From assembly GCA_027079365.1 (NCBI GenBank), contig JALWVW010000025.1:1-28661 (forward strand): a stretch of 28,661 bases of DNA, given 5' to 3'. Position numbers and translations under genes: made by a program. Below the pieces are notes generated by a model that saw only the letters and a program-made list of their open reading frames with translations, did no database searches and was not told where the DNA came from. This DNA is from Campylobacteraceae bacterium. Its GTDB lineage: Bacteria > Campylobacterota > Campylobacteria > Campylobacterales > Sulfurovaceae. Numbering within the stretch: position 1 is the stretch's first letter; each line of letters begins with the position of its first letter. Below, piece by piece: positions 7,901 through 16,021 of the stretch.

Positions 7901-9329
7901 CAAGATCTCAGTCAAACTGGTCTCTACAGCAGGGGTAGGAACGATCGCAGCAGGTGTGGCAAAGTGCTACGCCGACAAGATCATTATCTCAGGTGCAGAT
8001 GGTGGTACAGGGGCAGCACCGATAGGTTCAGTGCGCTTTGCAGGCAATCCTTGGGAACTGGGATTGATCGAGGCACACAATGCGCTTAAGGCCAACAATC
8101 TCAGGGGACAGGTGACCATCGAGACTGATGGTGGACTCAAGACCGGTCTGGATGTGGTCAAAGCAGCAATTTTTGGTGCTGAAGCATATGCTTTTGGTAC
8201 GGCAGCACTGGCAATTGTAGGCTGTATTATGTGTCGCTCCTGTCATACCAATACCTGCCCGGTAGGAATCACCACACAGGATGACAGACTCAGAGAAAAG
8301 TTCAACGGTACCGTGGAAAAAGTGATCAACTACTTCAGGCTGCTGGGTGAAGATGTGAGAGAGATTCTCGCATCACTGGGATATGCTTCTCTTGAAGAGA
8401 TCATTGGCAGGGTAGACCTGCTGGCAGTGATCGATGATGCCCTTGCTCAAAAGTTTGATTTTGGGAAGATACTGTATCGCCTGGACGGTGTAGACACAGC
8501 CCAGGTGGATACCAATGAACCTTATGATGATAATGCCTTTGAGAAAGAGATACTTGCGGAGGTGAAGGAGAGCATAGTGGATCCAGCAAAACCTGTAGAG
8601 ATCCATAGGCAGATCAATAACCTCAATCGAAGTTTCGGTGCACTCATCTCTGGTGAGATTGCAGCCAAATATGGAGACAAGGGACTGCCGGCTGATACGA
8701 TCAGACTTCATCTGGAAGGTATCGCAGGACAGTCACTGGGAGCATTTTTAAGTGAAGGTGTCTGTATTCGACTCGAGGGTGCTGCCAATGATTATGTGGG
8801 CAAAGGGATGAGTGGTGGTCGTATCGTTGTCACTTCGGATAGTAACTGCGGTCCTGAGTACTCTTTGGCCGGCAATACCTGTCTCTATGGTGCCACCGGG
8901 GGCTCACTCTATGTCAATGGTAATGTGGGAGAGCGATTTGCAGTACGAAACTCAGGTGCCACCACAGTGGTAGAGGGTACCGGAGACCACGCCTGTGAGT
9001 ATATGACAGGTGGTGTGGTCGTGATTCTCGGTGCCACAGGTGTCAACTTTGGTGCAGGCATGACAGGTGGGTTGGCATTTGTCTATGATAAAGAGCGTGA
9101 TTTTATCGACAATATCAACCAGGAGCTTGTCGAGGCAGTGCGCATTGATACGGATGATATGGATACAGAGCGGTTTGATCTCAAGCGGCTGATTCAGGAT
9201 TATTATAGTGAGACAGGCAGCAGGCAGGCTGAAGCGATACTGGAGAAATTCAGAACCGAGGTGCGCACCTTCTGGATGGTGAGGCCACGGGCTACCTGTG
9301 ATTGTAAAAAAGGTGAACAGAAAGAGTAG
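4905..9329 (+). CDS. gltB: Glutamate synthase, large (alpha) subunit
   Basis: 1474 residues, the usual GltB length. It makes glutamate from glutamine and 2-oxoglutarate in the cytosol. The N-terminal class II glutaminase domain has Cys12 in DNCGFG after an 11-residue leader that the family normally removes, followed by HRGAIAADGKTGDGSG. The central domain spans about 470-780. The FMN/synthase domain contains SGEGGEDAARF, PGEGGQLPG and GADGGTGAAP, and the 3Fe-4S ligands C1107-x5-C1113-x4-C1118 (there is an extra Cys at 1110). The C-terminal GxGxG beta-helix domain is present (GKGMSGGRIVV ... GAGMTGGLAFVYD). It leads a co-directional run with only 1 nt before the next gene. The small subunit gltD is not in the window, so the electron-donating partner must be encoded elsewhere. 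Confidence 0.97.
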   Translation: MKDLFTSFKDNCGFGLLASIDNIPSHRNLEDAVTSLSRMMHRGAIAADGKTGDGSGLLLSIPRKFFQKEAAKEGIDLPEKYAVAMVFSCNAADLEIVVESCRNNDLKVLYTRQVPVNKEALGEQALASLPQITQFFVAPDALVAVERFNALVYLTRKEIEHKLQGDRAFYIPSFSTSVIAYKGLVMPTHIKEFYPDIADEDFEVSFALFHQRFSTNTLPEWRLAQPFRAVAHNGEINSVSANRFNVASKIKAFESKVFSETEMVKISEIIQSNMSDSASLDNFLEFLHVNGMDFFKAVRSVIPAPWHNAPYMDPNLKAFYEYISTSFEPWDGPAAVSMTDGRYIGCVLDRNGLRPAKYIITKDNRLLISSEYGVVDIPEEEIAKRGRLKSGEMMGLDLKYGRVLSNNDINNYLKDKDPYEKWLNSNMTYLQEHAHDSTTVFPKQPREEMEAKQRYFNYTLELIKEVIKPMVEEGKETTASMGDDTPLAAFSTEHRNFSDFFKQKFAQVTNPPIDPIREKIVMSLNTGFGETRNILADDALNAKRLKTVSPIMSREKFQLLKEFGAPGNKRYDADYRYRTYSTVFGADLKASMETLIDTIVSDVKKEGIRVVVLDDREMTAQTPAMPMLMLVGRLSRRLQDEEIRNLANIVTVTGEVFDPHSAACMIGYGASTVFPYLLYYTVKTIVRKEDETVKMKPVLKQFRRAMSAGLLKIISKMGISTIVSYRNAALFDVIGLSDEIVSECFSGSKGLLGGLGYRDIEERIFTYAKEAYEMVPTGKQFPLEKGGFYRFKKNAEYHDFSRSVINAIIKLGTTGEKEDYNHFKSLVNDRDKKFIRDFYRLHSDREAISLDQVEPIESIYKRFSTAAMSLGSMSPEAHECLAAAMNTIGAKSNSGEGGEDAARFDTILNSKIKQVASGRFGVTPAYLRSAEEIQIKVAQGAKPGEGGQLPGSKVTPLIAKLRYTKPGVTLISPPPHHDIYSIEDLAQLIFDLKQVNPYAKISVKLVSTAGVGTIAAGVAKCYADKIIISGADGGTGAAPIGSVRFAGNPWELGLIEAHNALKANNLRGQVTIETDGGLKTGLDVVKAAIFGAEAYAFGTAALAIVGCIMCRSCHTNTCPVGITTQDDRLREKFNGTVEKVINYFRLLGEDVREILASLGYASLEEIIGRVDLLAVIDDALAQKFDFGKILYRLDGVDTAQVDTNEPYDDNAFEKEILAEVKESIVDPAKPVEIHRQINNLNRSFGALISGEIAAKYGDKGLPADTIRLHLEGIAGQSLGAFLSEGVCIRLEGAANDYVGKGMSGGRIVVTSDSNCGPEYSLAGNTCLYGATGGSLYVNGNVGERFAVRNSGATTVVEGTGDHACEYMTGGVVVILGATGVNFGAGMTGGLAFVYDKERDFIDNINQELVEAVRIDTDDMDTERFDLKRLIQDYYSETGSRQAEAILEKFRTEVRTFWMVRPRATCDCKKGEQKE

Positions 9330-9330
9330 A

Positions 9331-10062
9331 ATGACAGATTTTACCGAAGCCTGTATCCAGGCGAACCGTGAGATAGCACAGCAGCTAAAAGAGAATTTTC
9401 ACTTTTCACTTTTAGAAAAAGGAGAGAGAGGTGCAGGGGGTGATGTCAGCTCCCGGGCTGATCTTCTGGCCGAAGAGATTTTTGTAAGATATCTCGGCAG
9501 CTTTGGCACTATTGAATCAGAAGAATCAGGTGTGATTGGTGAGGGTGAGAGCAGGATTATTATAGACCCATTGGACGGTTCGGCCAATTTTGCTTCAGGG
9601 TTTCCCTACTATGGAACTTCTGTAGCCCTGCTGGATCACACAGGCAGACTAAGAGAAGCACAGGTATGTAATGTGGCAAATGGGGATCTCTTTATCAAAA
9701 AGGACCAAGAAAAACTCTCCGTCGGCAATCTTTACGCCGCAGCACTTTCGCCTCAGCTTGGTATGTCTGATCCTGAATTGGGTCTTTTTGAAAAGGCCTA
9801 TGCCAATCCTCTAATTGCTGCAGGGCTACTGAAGGCGGGATATAAGTTTCGCTCACCCGGAGCCACTGCCCTCTCACTGGCTTATGCCCACAATGTACAG
9901 TTTTTTCTTTTTGTGGGACAGAGTCGCATCTATGATGTAGTGGCAGGTCTGGCGATTTGTGAGGGACTTGAAGTGAGTGTTGAAGAGGATTATGTTATAG
10001 TATCACACAGTAAAAATATTACAAAAAAGTTAGAAGCGATTGTACGCAGGAGTTTAGCATGA
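9331..10062 (+). CDS. Inositol monophosphatase family protein
   Basis: 243 residues from the ATG at 9331, one base after the gltB stop. This start matches the family N-terminus better than the in-frame upstream codon at 9298 inside gltB. Mg-dependent phosphatase motifs are present: ESEE (residues 62-65), DPLDGSANF (79-87) and YDVVAG (Asp202), which together supply the metal ligands and catalytic threonine-equivalent region. The family includes inositol-1-phosphatase, fructose-1,6-bisphosphatase, CysQ-type PAP phosphatase and NADP phosphatase; the sequence does not discriminate among them. The motif at Asp202 has Tyr where Trp is common. It lies inside the gltB-accD cluster and overlaps accD by ATGA, so it is co-translated with accD. 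Confidence 0.87.
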   Translation: MTDFTEACIQANREIAQQLKENFHFSLLEKGERGAGGDVSSRADLLAEEIFVRYLGSFGTIESEESGVIGEGESRIIIDPLDGSANFASGFPYYGTSVALLDHTGRLREAQVCNVANGDLFIKKDQEKLSVGNLYAAALSPQLGMSDPELGLFEKAYANPLIAAGLLKAGYKFRSPGATALSLAYAHNVQFFLFVGQSRIYDVVAGLAICEGLEVSVEEDYVIVSHSKNITKKLEAIVRRSLA

Positions 10063-10943
10063 ATTTTGGTAGTTTGTTTAGCGGCATGGTTGGTAAAAAA
10101 GAGGAAGAAGAGCAGAGCCACTGGATCAAGTGTCCCAAATGTCTCTCTTTAATGCACTACAAGCAGGTAGAGTCCAGACACAGTGTCTGTCCCAAATGTG
10201 CCAACCATTTTCGTATTGCAGCAGATGCGAGGATTACACTTCTTTCGGACGAGGGGAGTTTTGAGGAACATGATGCCTCTTTGGCACCTGTGGATCCTTT
10301 GAGGTTCTCTGACAAAAAAAGCTATAAAAAACGCATAGAAGAGGGGAAGAAAAAGACAGGCAGAGTCTCCTCTATTGTAAGTGGAAGCTGTACTGTAGAG
10401 GGGCAGCCTGTGGAACTGGTGGTCTTCGACTTTTCTTTTATGGGAGGAAGTCTTGGCTCTGTCGAGGGCGAGAAGATTGTTCGGGCTATTGACCGTGCTA
10501 TAGAGAAAAAGTGTGGGGTGGTGATCGTCTCTGCCTCAGGTGGTGCGAGAATGCAAGAGGGCACCTATTCACTGCTTCAAATGAGTAAAACCTCTGCTGC
10601 ACTGAGAAAACTTGCCGACCACCATCTTCCCTATATTTCGGTACTGACTGACCCTACGATGGGTGGCGTGAGCGCCTCTTTTGCCATGTTGGGTGATATT
10701 ATCATGGCAGAGCCCAATGCACTGATTGGCTTTGCCGGGCAGCGGGTAATCAAACAGACAGTGGGTGTGGATCTGCCTGAAGGCTTCCAGCGTGCGGAGT
10801 TCCTGTTGGAACACGGTCTGATTGATATGGTGGTCGATCGTAATGAGATGAAGGAGAGTATCGCACGGTTTATAAAGCTCTTTCTGGAGAGAGATGAGGC
10901 GGTGCCAACATCCAAGTCTATTGAAACAGAAGAAGAGGCATAG
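10059..10943 (+). CDS. accD: Acetyl-CoA carboxylase carboxyltransferase subunit beta
   Basis: 294 residues, typical AccD length. It forms the carboxyltransferase with AccA and passes the carboxyl group from biotin on AccB to acetyl-CoA, the first step of fatty acid synthesis. The N-terminal zinc ribbon is complete (C25-x2-C28-x15-C44-x2-C47). The crotonase-like carboxyltransferase core has GGARMQEG (161-168) and DPTMGGVSASFAMLGDI, the glycine-rich loops that build the oxyanion holes, and FAGQRVIKQTVGVDLPEGFQ near the end. The start overlaps the preceding stop as ATGA and has AGGAG (10048-10052) 6 nt upstream. It is cotranscribed with gltB and the phosphatase gene. Confidence 0.97.
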   Translation: MNFGSLFSGMVGKKEEEEQSHWIKCPKCLSLMHYKQVESRHSVCPKCANHFRIAADARITLLSDEGSFEEHDASLAPVDPLRFSDKKSYKKRIEEGKKKTGRVSSIVSGSCTVEGQPVELVVFDFSFMGGSLGSVEGEKIVRAIDRAIEKKCGVVIVSASGGARMQEGTYSLLQMSKTSAALRKLADHHLPYISVLTDPTMGGVSASFAMLGDIIMAEPNALIGFAGQRVIKQTVGVDLPEGFQRAEFLLEHGLIDMVVDRNEMKESIARFIKLFLERDEAVPTSKSIETEEEA

Positions 10944-10974
10944 CCCCCCGGCCTCTCTATCCAAGGAGCTTCCT

Positions 10975-11796
10975 GTGCAAGACAAACTAACAGTGCCCTA
11001 TACAAAAAATCTACCGGAATATACCCAAAAACAGCGCAAGGTCTATCGCAAAAGTGCCAAGATTAAAACCAGTTTTTATGAGAAGGAACTCTATAAACTG
11101 CAGTATGAGATCGTCAAACTCCAGAAATGGGTGATTGATACCAATCAACGACTTCTGGTCATCTTTGAAGGAATGGATACCGCAGGAAAGAGCTCTACGA
11201 TCAAAGCACTGACTCCCTACCTAAATCCCCGTGCTTCCCGTTCTGTTGCCCTGCCAAAACCCAATAACAAAGAGCTGGGACAATGGTATTTTCAACGACA
11301 TTTCAAGCATCTTCCCAATGAGGGCGAGATGGTCTTTTTTGATCGTAGCTGGTACAACCGTGCAGGCATAGAGCAGGTCTTTGGCTTCTGTACGCAGGCA
11401 CAGCATGAGCACTTCTATGCACAGGTGAACGGGGTAGAGAAGATGCTGAATGATGATGGGCTGCTCTTCTTCAAGTTCTATCTCAATATAGACAAGGAGA
11501 CCCAGGCTGCTCGCATCCAAGATCGGGAAAAGGATCCGCTCAAGAGCTGGAAGCTCTCCAAACTCGACTACGCGTCCTATGAAAAGTATGATACCTATGT
11601 GACACTTAGGGACAAAATGTTTCGTCTTTCCGGGACGACATATGCGCCTTGGATCTGCTTGGATGCCGTGGACAAGAAGCGTGCCAGGCTCAATGCAATC
11701 CGCTACCTGCTGTATGCCATCGACTATAAAGGAAAGGACAGTACCTTTATCTGTGGCGTTGATGAGAAGATTGTCACCACCTATACCGAGGGATGA
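10975..11796 (+). CDS. ppk2: Polyphosphate kinase 2 (PPK2), class I type
   Basis: 273 residues from the GTG at 10975, chosen because AAGGAG (10963-10968) sits 6 nt upstream; the frame is open further up into accD but has no better start. PPK2 enzymes transfer phosphate between polyphosphate and nucleotides, mainly using polyphosphate to phosphorylate nucleoside diphosphates. The Walker A-like motif is GMDTAGKSS (66-74), followed by VALPKPNNKELGQWYFQRH, the Walker B-like DRSWYNR (123-129) and the lid motif DREKDPLKSWKLS. A single kinase domain and these motifs point to class I, but substrate preference (GDP or ADP) is unknown. It is the last gene of the gltB-accD run. Its 3' end overlaps the convergent GGDEF-EAL gene by 16 nt. 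Confidence 0.93.
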   Translation: MQDKLTVPYTKNLPEYTQKQRKVYRKSAKIKTSFYEKELYKLQYEIVKLQKWVIDTNQRLLVIFEGMDTAGKSSTIKALTPYLNPRASRSVALPKPNNKELGQWYFQRHFKHLPNEGEMVFFDRSWYNRAGIEQVFGFCTQAQHEHFYAQVNGVEKMLNDDGLLFFKFYLNIDKETQAARIQDREKDPLKSWKLSKLDYASYEKYDTYVTLRDKMFRLSGTTYAPWICLDAVDKKRARLNAIRYLLYAIDYKGKDSTFICGVDEKIVTTYTEG

Positions 11797-13664
11797 TACT
11801 CCTCCCACTCTCTGGGCTCACCAAGATAGAAACCCTGTAGATATGCCACATTAAGTGTCAGCAGACTATCGAGTATTTTTTTGCTGGAGACATGTTCTGC
11901 GACTACTTTGAGGTTCTGTGACCTTCCCATTTCATTGATCAGTTTGATGATCGCCCCCACCCGCTCTGTATTATTTTCCAGCGCACCTACAATTGTACCG
12001 TCGATTTTGATAATATCAATATCAAGTTTGGTAAGATAGGAGAAATTAGAATACCCGCTGCCAAAATCATCAATAGCGATCTTTGATCCATATTGCTTAA
12101 GCTTTTTAAATATCTGATCAATATATTTGAAATCTGTGATCTCATTGTGTTCAAGCATCTCAAAGATCAGTCTTTCTGCCAGATCTTTATTGCTTTTTAG
12201 CTCTTCCTGGACGATCTCCATCATCTCTTCATTGTGTAGGTCAGCCAGATCCATATTGATAGAGATAATCTCTGTAGGGTTCTCCCTTAGGCGGGAAAAA
12301 GCATGGCTGATCACCCACTTGCTGAGTCTTATATAGTGGATACTGTCTCGGATAAGATCCATGAAATAATAAGGTGTTACCAGGTTGGAAGGATTGTCTT
12401 CGTCCTTGATCCTTACCAGTGCTTCATAGGAGTATATCTGCATGGTCTCTACATCGTAGATAGGTTGGAAAAGGCAGGCAAGCTGTCCGTTGTCGATAGC
12501 ATGTTTGACATGATCTATATTCTTATATTTGATATCTGTATGAGAGATGTGGTTTAGTACAGCCAGTCTATTCTTTCCCTCTCCTTTAAGTGTCAAAAGC
12601 TTCTTGTCCAGAATATGCTCCATGTCATAAAAGGAGTTTACTTCCTTGGGTGTTTTTGCGGCACACATGGTTATTGTGAGGGTGACGGAGTGGTTATCAA
12701 TAAGATATTTTCGAGAAGAGAGGTTTTCAAACAGTATATGGGAGAAGGTTGTGAGATCTGTCTCAGATTTTTGAAGGATAAGTAAAAATTCAGCACCATG
12801 GTTTCTAATGATCTCTGTCTTTTTTGGTACGATACTGCTAATGTATTCAACAAATATCTGCAGCACTTTGTCTGCTGCATCTCTCCCAAATTTATCATTG
12901 ATCCGTATGAACCTGTCGATATCAATCAGTATAAAATCATAGGCATTGACCTGATGCTCTTCGAAGTACTCTTTGCGATAAAGTCGTGTGTGGGCAGAGG
13001 TAAGGGGATCAACGAGAACACTTCTTCTCAACCTGTAGGAACTGTAAACGATATAGCCTAAAAAAAGAATGCTGAAAAGAATAAACAGTTGCAGAAGACG
13101 GACAATATACTGTATGGGGGCATTAAAGTCTTTGATCTGTTTTTCATATGTTTTTGAAAGGTCAAGTACAAGCAGTGCACTGGTTTTGTTGTTATCTCGT
13201 ATGGGATACAAAAGGGATGCCCATACTTTTTTGACACTGCCATGCTGTTTGATGATCTGTGGTGTGCCGTTCTCATAGATGCGGTGAAATACATGTGTTT
13301 CGGGGAAAAAGGGAGATTTGTATTCTGCCGGATCGTCACTGTCTCCATCAAGCAAGAATCTGAAGTTTCCTTCTGTGTCTTTGTATAATACAAACATGTT
13401 GATGAAGTGCTTTGTTTGAAAAGCATGGAGCATTTTGTTTAAATTGGCTCTGTTGGCAACGCTATTGTCAAGACATCTGGCGAGAGGGGCGCAGGTATAG
13501 TTCTGGATATAGTTTGCAATCCTTGCTGCATACTGATTGGCTTTGCCGATCTCTGACCTTTGCAAAGTTTTTGTATTTTCCTCGATGGTATACTGTATAT
13601 AAAATGCAATCAGGATAAGAAACCCCATGATTGCAAAAGTATATTTGAGGGAGTGCTTGTGCAT
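11781..13664 (-). CDS. Periplasmic-sensor GGDEF-EAL protein
   Basis: 627 residues. A membrane helix (about 8-25), a periplasmic region of ~160 residues and a second helix (about 185-207) give a double-pass sensor; the periplasmic part looks like a dCache/CHASE-type fold but I cannot name it. The GGDEF domain starts at DPLTSAHTRLYRKEYF and has HGAEF (289-293) in place of GGDEF, so cyclase activity is unlikely. The EAL domain keeps EAL (414-416), SINMDLADL, FEMLE, DDFGSG (532-537) and IKID, but EGVE has become EHVS (from 590), so phosphodiesterase activity is plausible yet uncertain. It is the last gene of a minus-strand operon; its start overlaps the preceding stop as TAATG, which suggests translational coupling. 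The neighbouring secreted protein and outer-membrane receptor suggest it is the cytoplasmic output of an envelope sensor. Confidence 0.85.
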   Translation of the reverse strand: MHKHSLKYTFAIMGFLILIAFYIQYTIEENTKTLQRSEIGKANQYAARIANYIQNYTCAPLARCLDNSVANRANLNKMLHAFQTKHFINMFVLYKDTEGNFRFLLDGDSDDPAEYKSPFFPETHVFHRIYENGTPQIIKQHGSVKKVWASLLYPIRDNNKTSALLVLDLSKTYEKQIKDFNAPIQYIVRLLQLFILFSILFLGYIVYSSYRLRRSVLVDPLTSAHTRLYRKEYFEEHQVNAYDFILIDIDRFIRINDKFGRDAADKVLQIFVEYISSIVPKKTEIIRNHGAEFLLILQKSETDLTTFSHILFENLSSRKYLIDNHSVTLTITMCAAKTPKEVNSFYDMEHILDKKLLTLKGEGKNRLAVLNHISHTDIKYKNIDHVKHAIDNGQLACLFQPIYDVETMQIYSYEALVRIKDEDNPSNLVTPYYFMDLIRDSIHYIRLSKWVISHAFSRLRENPTEIISINMDLADLHNEEMMEIVQEELKSNKDLAERLIFEMLEHNEITDFKYIDQIFKKLKQYGSKIAIDDFGSGYSNFSYLTKLDIDIIKIDGTIVGALENNTERVGAIIKLINEMGRSQNLKVVAEHVSSKKILDSLLTLNVAYLQGFYLGEPREWEEYHPSV

Positions 13665-14095
13665 TAGAGAGCATCTACTGTATATTTACGATATTTTCCG
13701 GGCAGAGAGATGCCGAGATGCAGGAGTCTTTTTTTGACAAAAAGAATCTGTGCTCTCCCCTTGCGCCAATAGAATGCCCCGATGACATACTTGGAATGGT
13801 GAAGTAGATTGTATGTGGTTGCCAATACGATTGCATTGCCAGTATGGGGTATATGCTTTAGAGAGCTTCTTTTGCTGATCACCAGGGCATCAGCACTGGA
13901 GGGATTTTGCACCAAAGAGATCTTGCTTGATTTCGAAAAGACGGTATAGAGTGATTTGTCGTCGGTATAGATGCGATAGTGTGATGTATGCAGCAGCGAT
14001 GTGAACAGTTCATGATAGATTTTAAGTGTACTCCTGACTTCCAGCGCATGTAGATGCCAACAGGAGAGTATGCAAAATATCAGGAGTTTTTTCAA
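13664..14095 (-). CDS. Small secreted protein, divergent YfiR-like
   Basis: 143 residues with a signal peptide (MKKLLIFCILSCWHLHA). The start is TTG, overlapping the receptor stop as TTGA, with GGAG about 8 nt upstream. I do not recognise it with certainty. Its layout resembles YfiR/DUF4154 periplasmic proteins: a short beta strand with YRIYTDD after the first helix, ADALVISK in the middle where YfiR has a CHVLFIS-like strand, and a C-terminal VIGAFYWRKGRAQILFVKK then a conserved-looking helix and SLPGKYRKY, as in the YfiR end (IGFxxxxGKxRFEIN ... LKISSKLLKLA). It is shorter than typical YfiR (~170-190). YfiR restrains a membrane GGDEF protein in Pseudomonas, and the next gene here is a membrane GGDEF-EAL protein, which supports the idea. 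Alternatives are another small periplasmic ligand-binding fold. Confidence 0.6.
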   Translation of the reverse strand: MKKLLIFCILSCWHLHALEVRSTLKIYHELFTSLLHTSHYRIYTDDKSLYTVFSKSSKISLVQNPSSADALVISKRSSLKHIPHTGNAIVLATTYNLLHHSKYVIGAFYWRKGRAQILFVKKRLLHLGISLPGKYRKYTVDAL

Positions 14096-15993
14096 AAGGT
14101 GTACTCCATCTGAAGTGTAACTCTTCGATCAGTTACAGGTATATCAAGGGGGGCAATGGGCATGATACTTCCGGAGGCATCAGGTCTAAATCTGTAAAGT
14201 TTGTCTTTGATACCTTTGTTGAGAAGATTTTCGCCTTTCAGTGTCAGCGAGAGGTTCTCCGAAGCATTCCATGTGATAGCAGTACTGAGATCAAAATAGT
14301 TGGTCTTGTCTATGGTGTTCTTATGCCAGACCAGACTGTTGTAGAGCTCCCAATTCCCGAAGCGATTACTGAGTGCAGCATAACCTCCCCAGTCTTCATA
14401 GTTTTGAAGATCAAGGTCATCTTGGTATTGGGCATAACGCAAATGCAGGTCAAATCTGTCATCACTGTTGAAATTGTAACTATAGTCAGCCATAGCGCTG
14501 AAATACTGTATCTCTGTGATGGGTAGGTTGGGAGGTGTCAGTAGCCCATTCTTCTCCTTCATGCCCATGAGAAGCAACCTGGCATGCTGCTTCTCATCCT
14601 GATAGGAGAGCTCCTGCGTCAACCCCCATGAGGTCTGAATAGGTAATCTGCTCCCCGGAGGCAAAATCGTGAGTGCAGTGGGGTCTTTGGCAAACATGAT
14701 CTTGTAGAGGTATGTTTTGTAGCTCCAGTTTTCATTGGCATATATGTAGCCAACTCTCAGGCCTCCCAGGTCACTGTCTTCTATATTGCCATTTCTCTCT
14801 AAATGATTATAGGAGAGTCCTAACGAGAGGAGATGGTGCTCGGAAAATCGATATTGATCCTGTACAAAGACTGAAGTGATGGACTCCTGGTTGAATGCCG
14901 GCATAGTGGAGTAGGGCACTCCTGCTATGCTGAAAGAGAGTAGCTCCTTCTGCCTTGCCTTGATGCCAGCAAGAAAATGATGGTTGCCCAGTTGATTTTT
15001 GTAGGTCAGCTCTTCTGTCATTGCGCTGGTGGTGATCTTCGCAGAAAAGTCAGTCACTCCGGTTGATGGCCCCATCAGCATAAGTGGTAGATCATCTTTC
15101 TGTCTAATCTCAGACTCTGTTCTGTCATAAGCAAGCTGTGCGTGCCACTGCGGGGTCAACTGAACAGCATAATCCAGATGCAGGTTGGAAAATTCAATTT
15201 CAGAGACTTCTGGTGTGGCATCCCAGCTGAGACCTGCCAGACTCTTGGCATTTTTGGAGAGAAGCTGGAGGTGGGCGATTTGACTCTCAGTTTTGATATA
15301 CCCAAATAGCTGTGTGCGCCGATAGTCTCTGTCGAGTGGGGTGCTGGTGCCATTGCCAATTTTGTCTCTTTTTGCATTGGTATGTGAGATATTGAACATA
15401 TAGGAAAAATCCTCTTTAGCCTCCCCATAACTAAATGTCTGAGCAGTGTGCCCATTGTCGGAAAAGAGTGCTGAGGCTTTACCGCCAGAATCCTGTGATG
15501 GGTCTTTGGAGTAGATAAATATAGTCAGATAAGAAGGCTCTGCAGAGTTTTCGAAAGAGGGCGTACCATAGTAGAGCTCTATGTGATCTGCAAAATCAAG
15601 ATTAATGTCGCCATATAGCAGTACCCCGCTGCCAAACCAGCCATGTGTGATCTCTACGCCATCGATATAGACTCTGACAAAGTTACTGACAAAGGGTGAG
15701 AGTGAATAGCCTGCCAGTGGATCGGGTATGGCATATCTATTTTCATGGTAATGAATAAATGGTGTGGTCAGTAGAATATCCTTGAGTGTTCTGGCGCGCA
15801 TTTTTTCGATTCTGTCCCGTGTGTAGAGCACCAGATGTCCTTTATTCTCATCGATGGTCTTTTGGCTGGTATCGTTCTTCTGGTTAAACTCATTAAGTAG
15901 GGTATCTACTGATTCTGCTGTAAGCGTAGCGGAGGAGAATAGTAGGGAGACAAGTAGGGAAATGAAGGAAGTGCTTTTGATGGGTATTGGCAT
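14092..15993 (-). CDS. TonB-dependent-receptor-like outer membrane protein
   Basis: 633 residues. A signal peptide (about 1-26, ending near SSATLTA) is followed by a plug-like domain (about 50-165: RIEKMRARTLKDILLTTP, VRVYIDGVEI, INLDFADHIELYYGTP). A long beta-barrel region with alternating aromatic and polar residues runs to the end and finishes with RRVTLQMEYTF, whose terminal Phe is the outer-membrane assembly signal. ENLLNKG near the C-terminus is typical of TonB receptors. No clear TonB box is visible at the N-terminus, so energised transport is uncertain. It is first in an operon with the YfiR-like and GGDEF-EAL genes, which favours a sensing role over siderophore uptake. GAGAGAG upstream of the ATG acts as ribosome binding site. 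Confidence 0.85.
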   Translation of the reverse strand: MPIPIKSTSFISLLVSLLFSSATLTAESVDTLLNEFNQKNDTSQKTIDENKGHLVLYTRDRIEKMRARTLKDILLTTPFIHYHENRYAIPDPLAGYSLSPFVSNFVRVYIDGVEITHGWFGSGVLLYGDINLDFADHIELYYGTPSFENSAEPSYLTIFIYSKDPSQDSGGKASALFSDNGHTAQTFSYGEAKEDFSYMFNISHTNAKRDKIGNGTSTPLDRDYRRTQLFGYIKTESQIAHLQLLSKNAKSLAGLSWDATPEVSEIEFSNLHLDYAVQLTPQWHAQLAYDRTESEIRQKDDLPLMLMGPSTGVTDFSAKITTSAMTEELTYKNQLGNHHFLAGIKARQKELLSFSIAGVPYSTMPAFNQESITSVFVQDQYRFSEHHLLSLGLSYNHLERNGNIEDSDLGGLRVGYIYANENWSYKTYLYKIMFAKDPTALTILPPGSRLPIQTSWGLTQELSYQDEKQHARLLLMGMKEKNGLLTPPNLPITEIQYFSAMADYSYNFNSDDRFDLHLRYAQYQDDLDLQNYEDWGGYAALSNRFGNWELYNSLVWHKNTIDKTNYFDLSTAITWNASENLSLTLKGENLLNKGIKDKLYRFRPDASGSIMPIAPLDIPVTDRRVTLQMEYTF

Positions 15994-16021
15994 GGTACTC
16001 TCTCATATGTGAAGTGCCATT

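Noticed and set aside
7967..8246. Minus-strand open frames opposite the gltB synthase domain
   Set aside because: They are shadows of a conserved coding region without signals of their own.
9298..9330. Start of the phosphatase at 9298 inside gltB
   Set aside because: The ATG at 9331 gives the family-like N-terminus and the usual tight spacing to gltB.
10894..10974. PPK2 start inside accD at 10894
   Set aside because: The extra residues do not look like PPK2, and the GTG at 10975 has a strong AAGGAG at ideal spacing.
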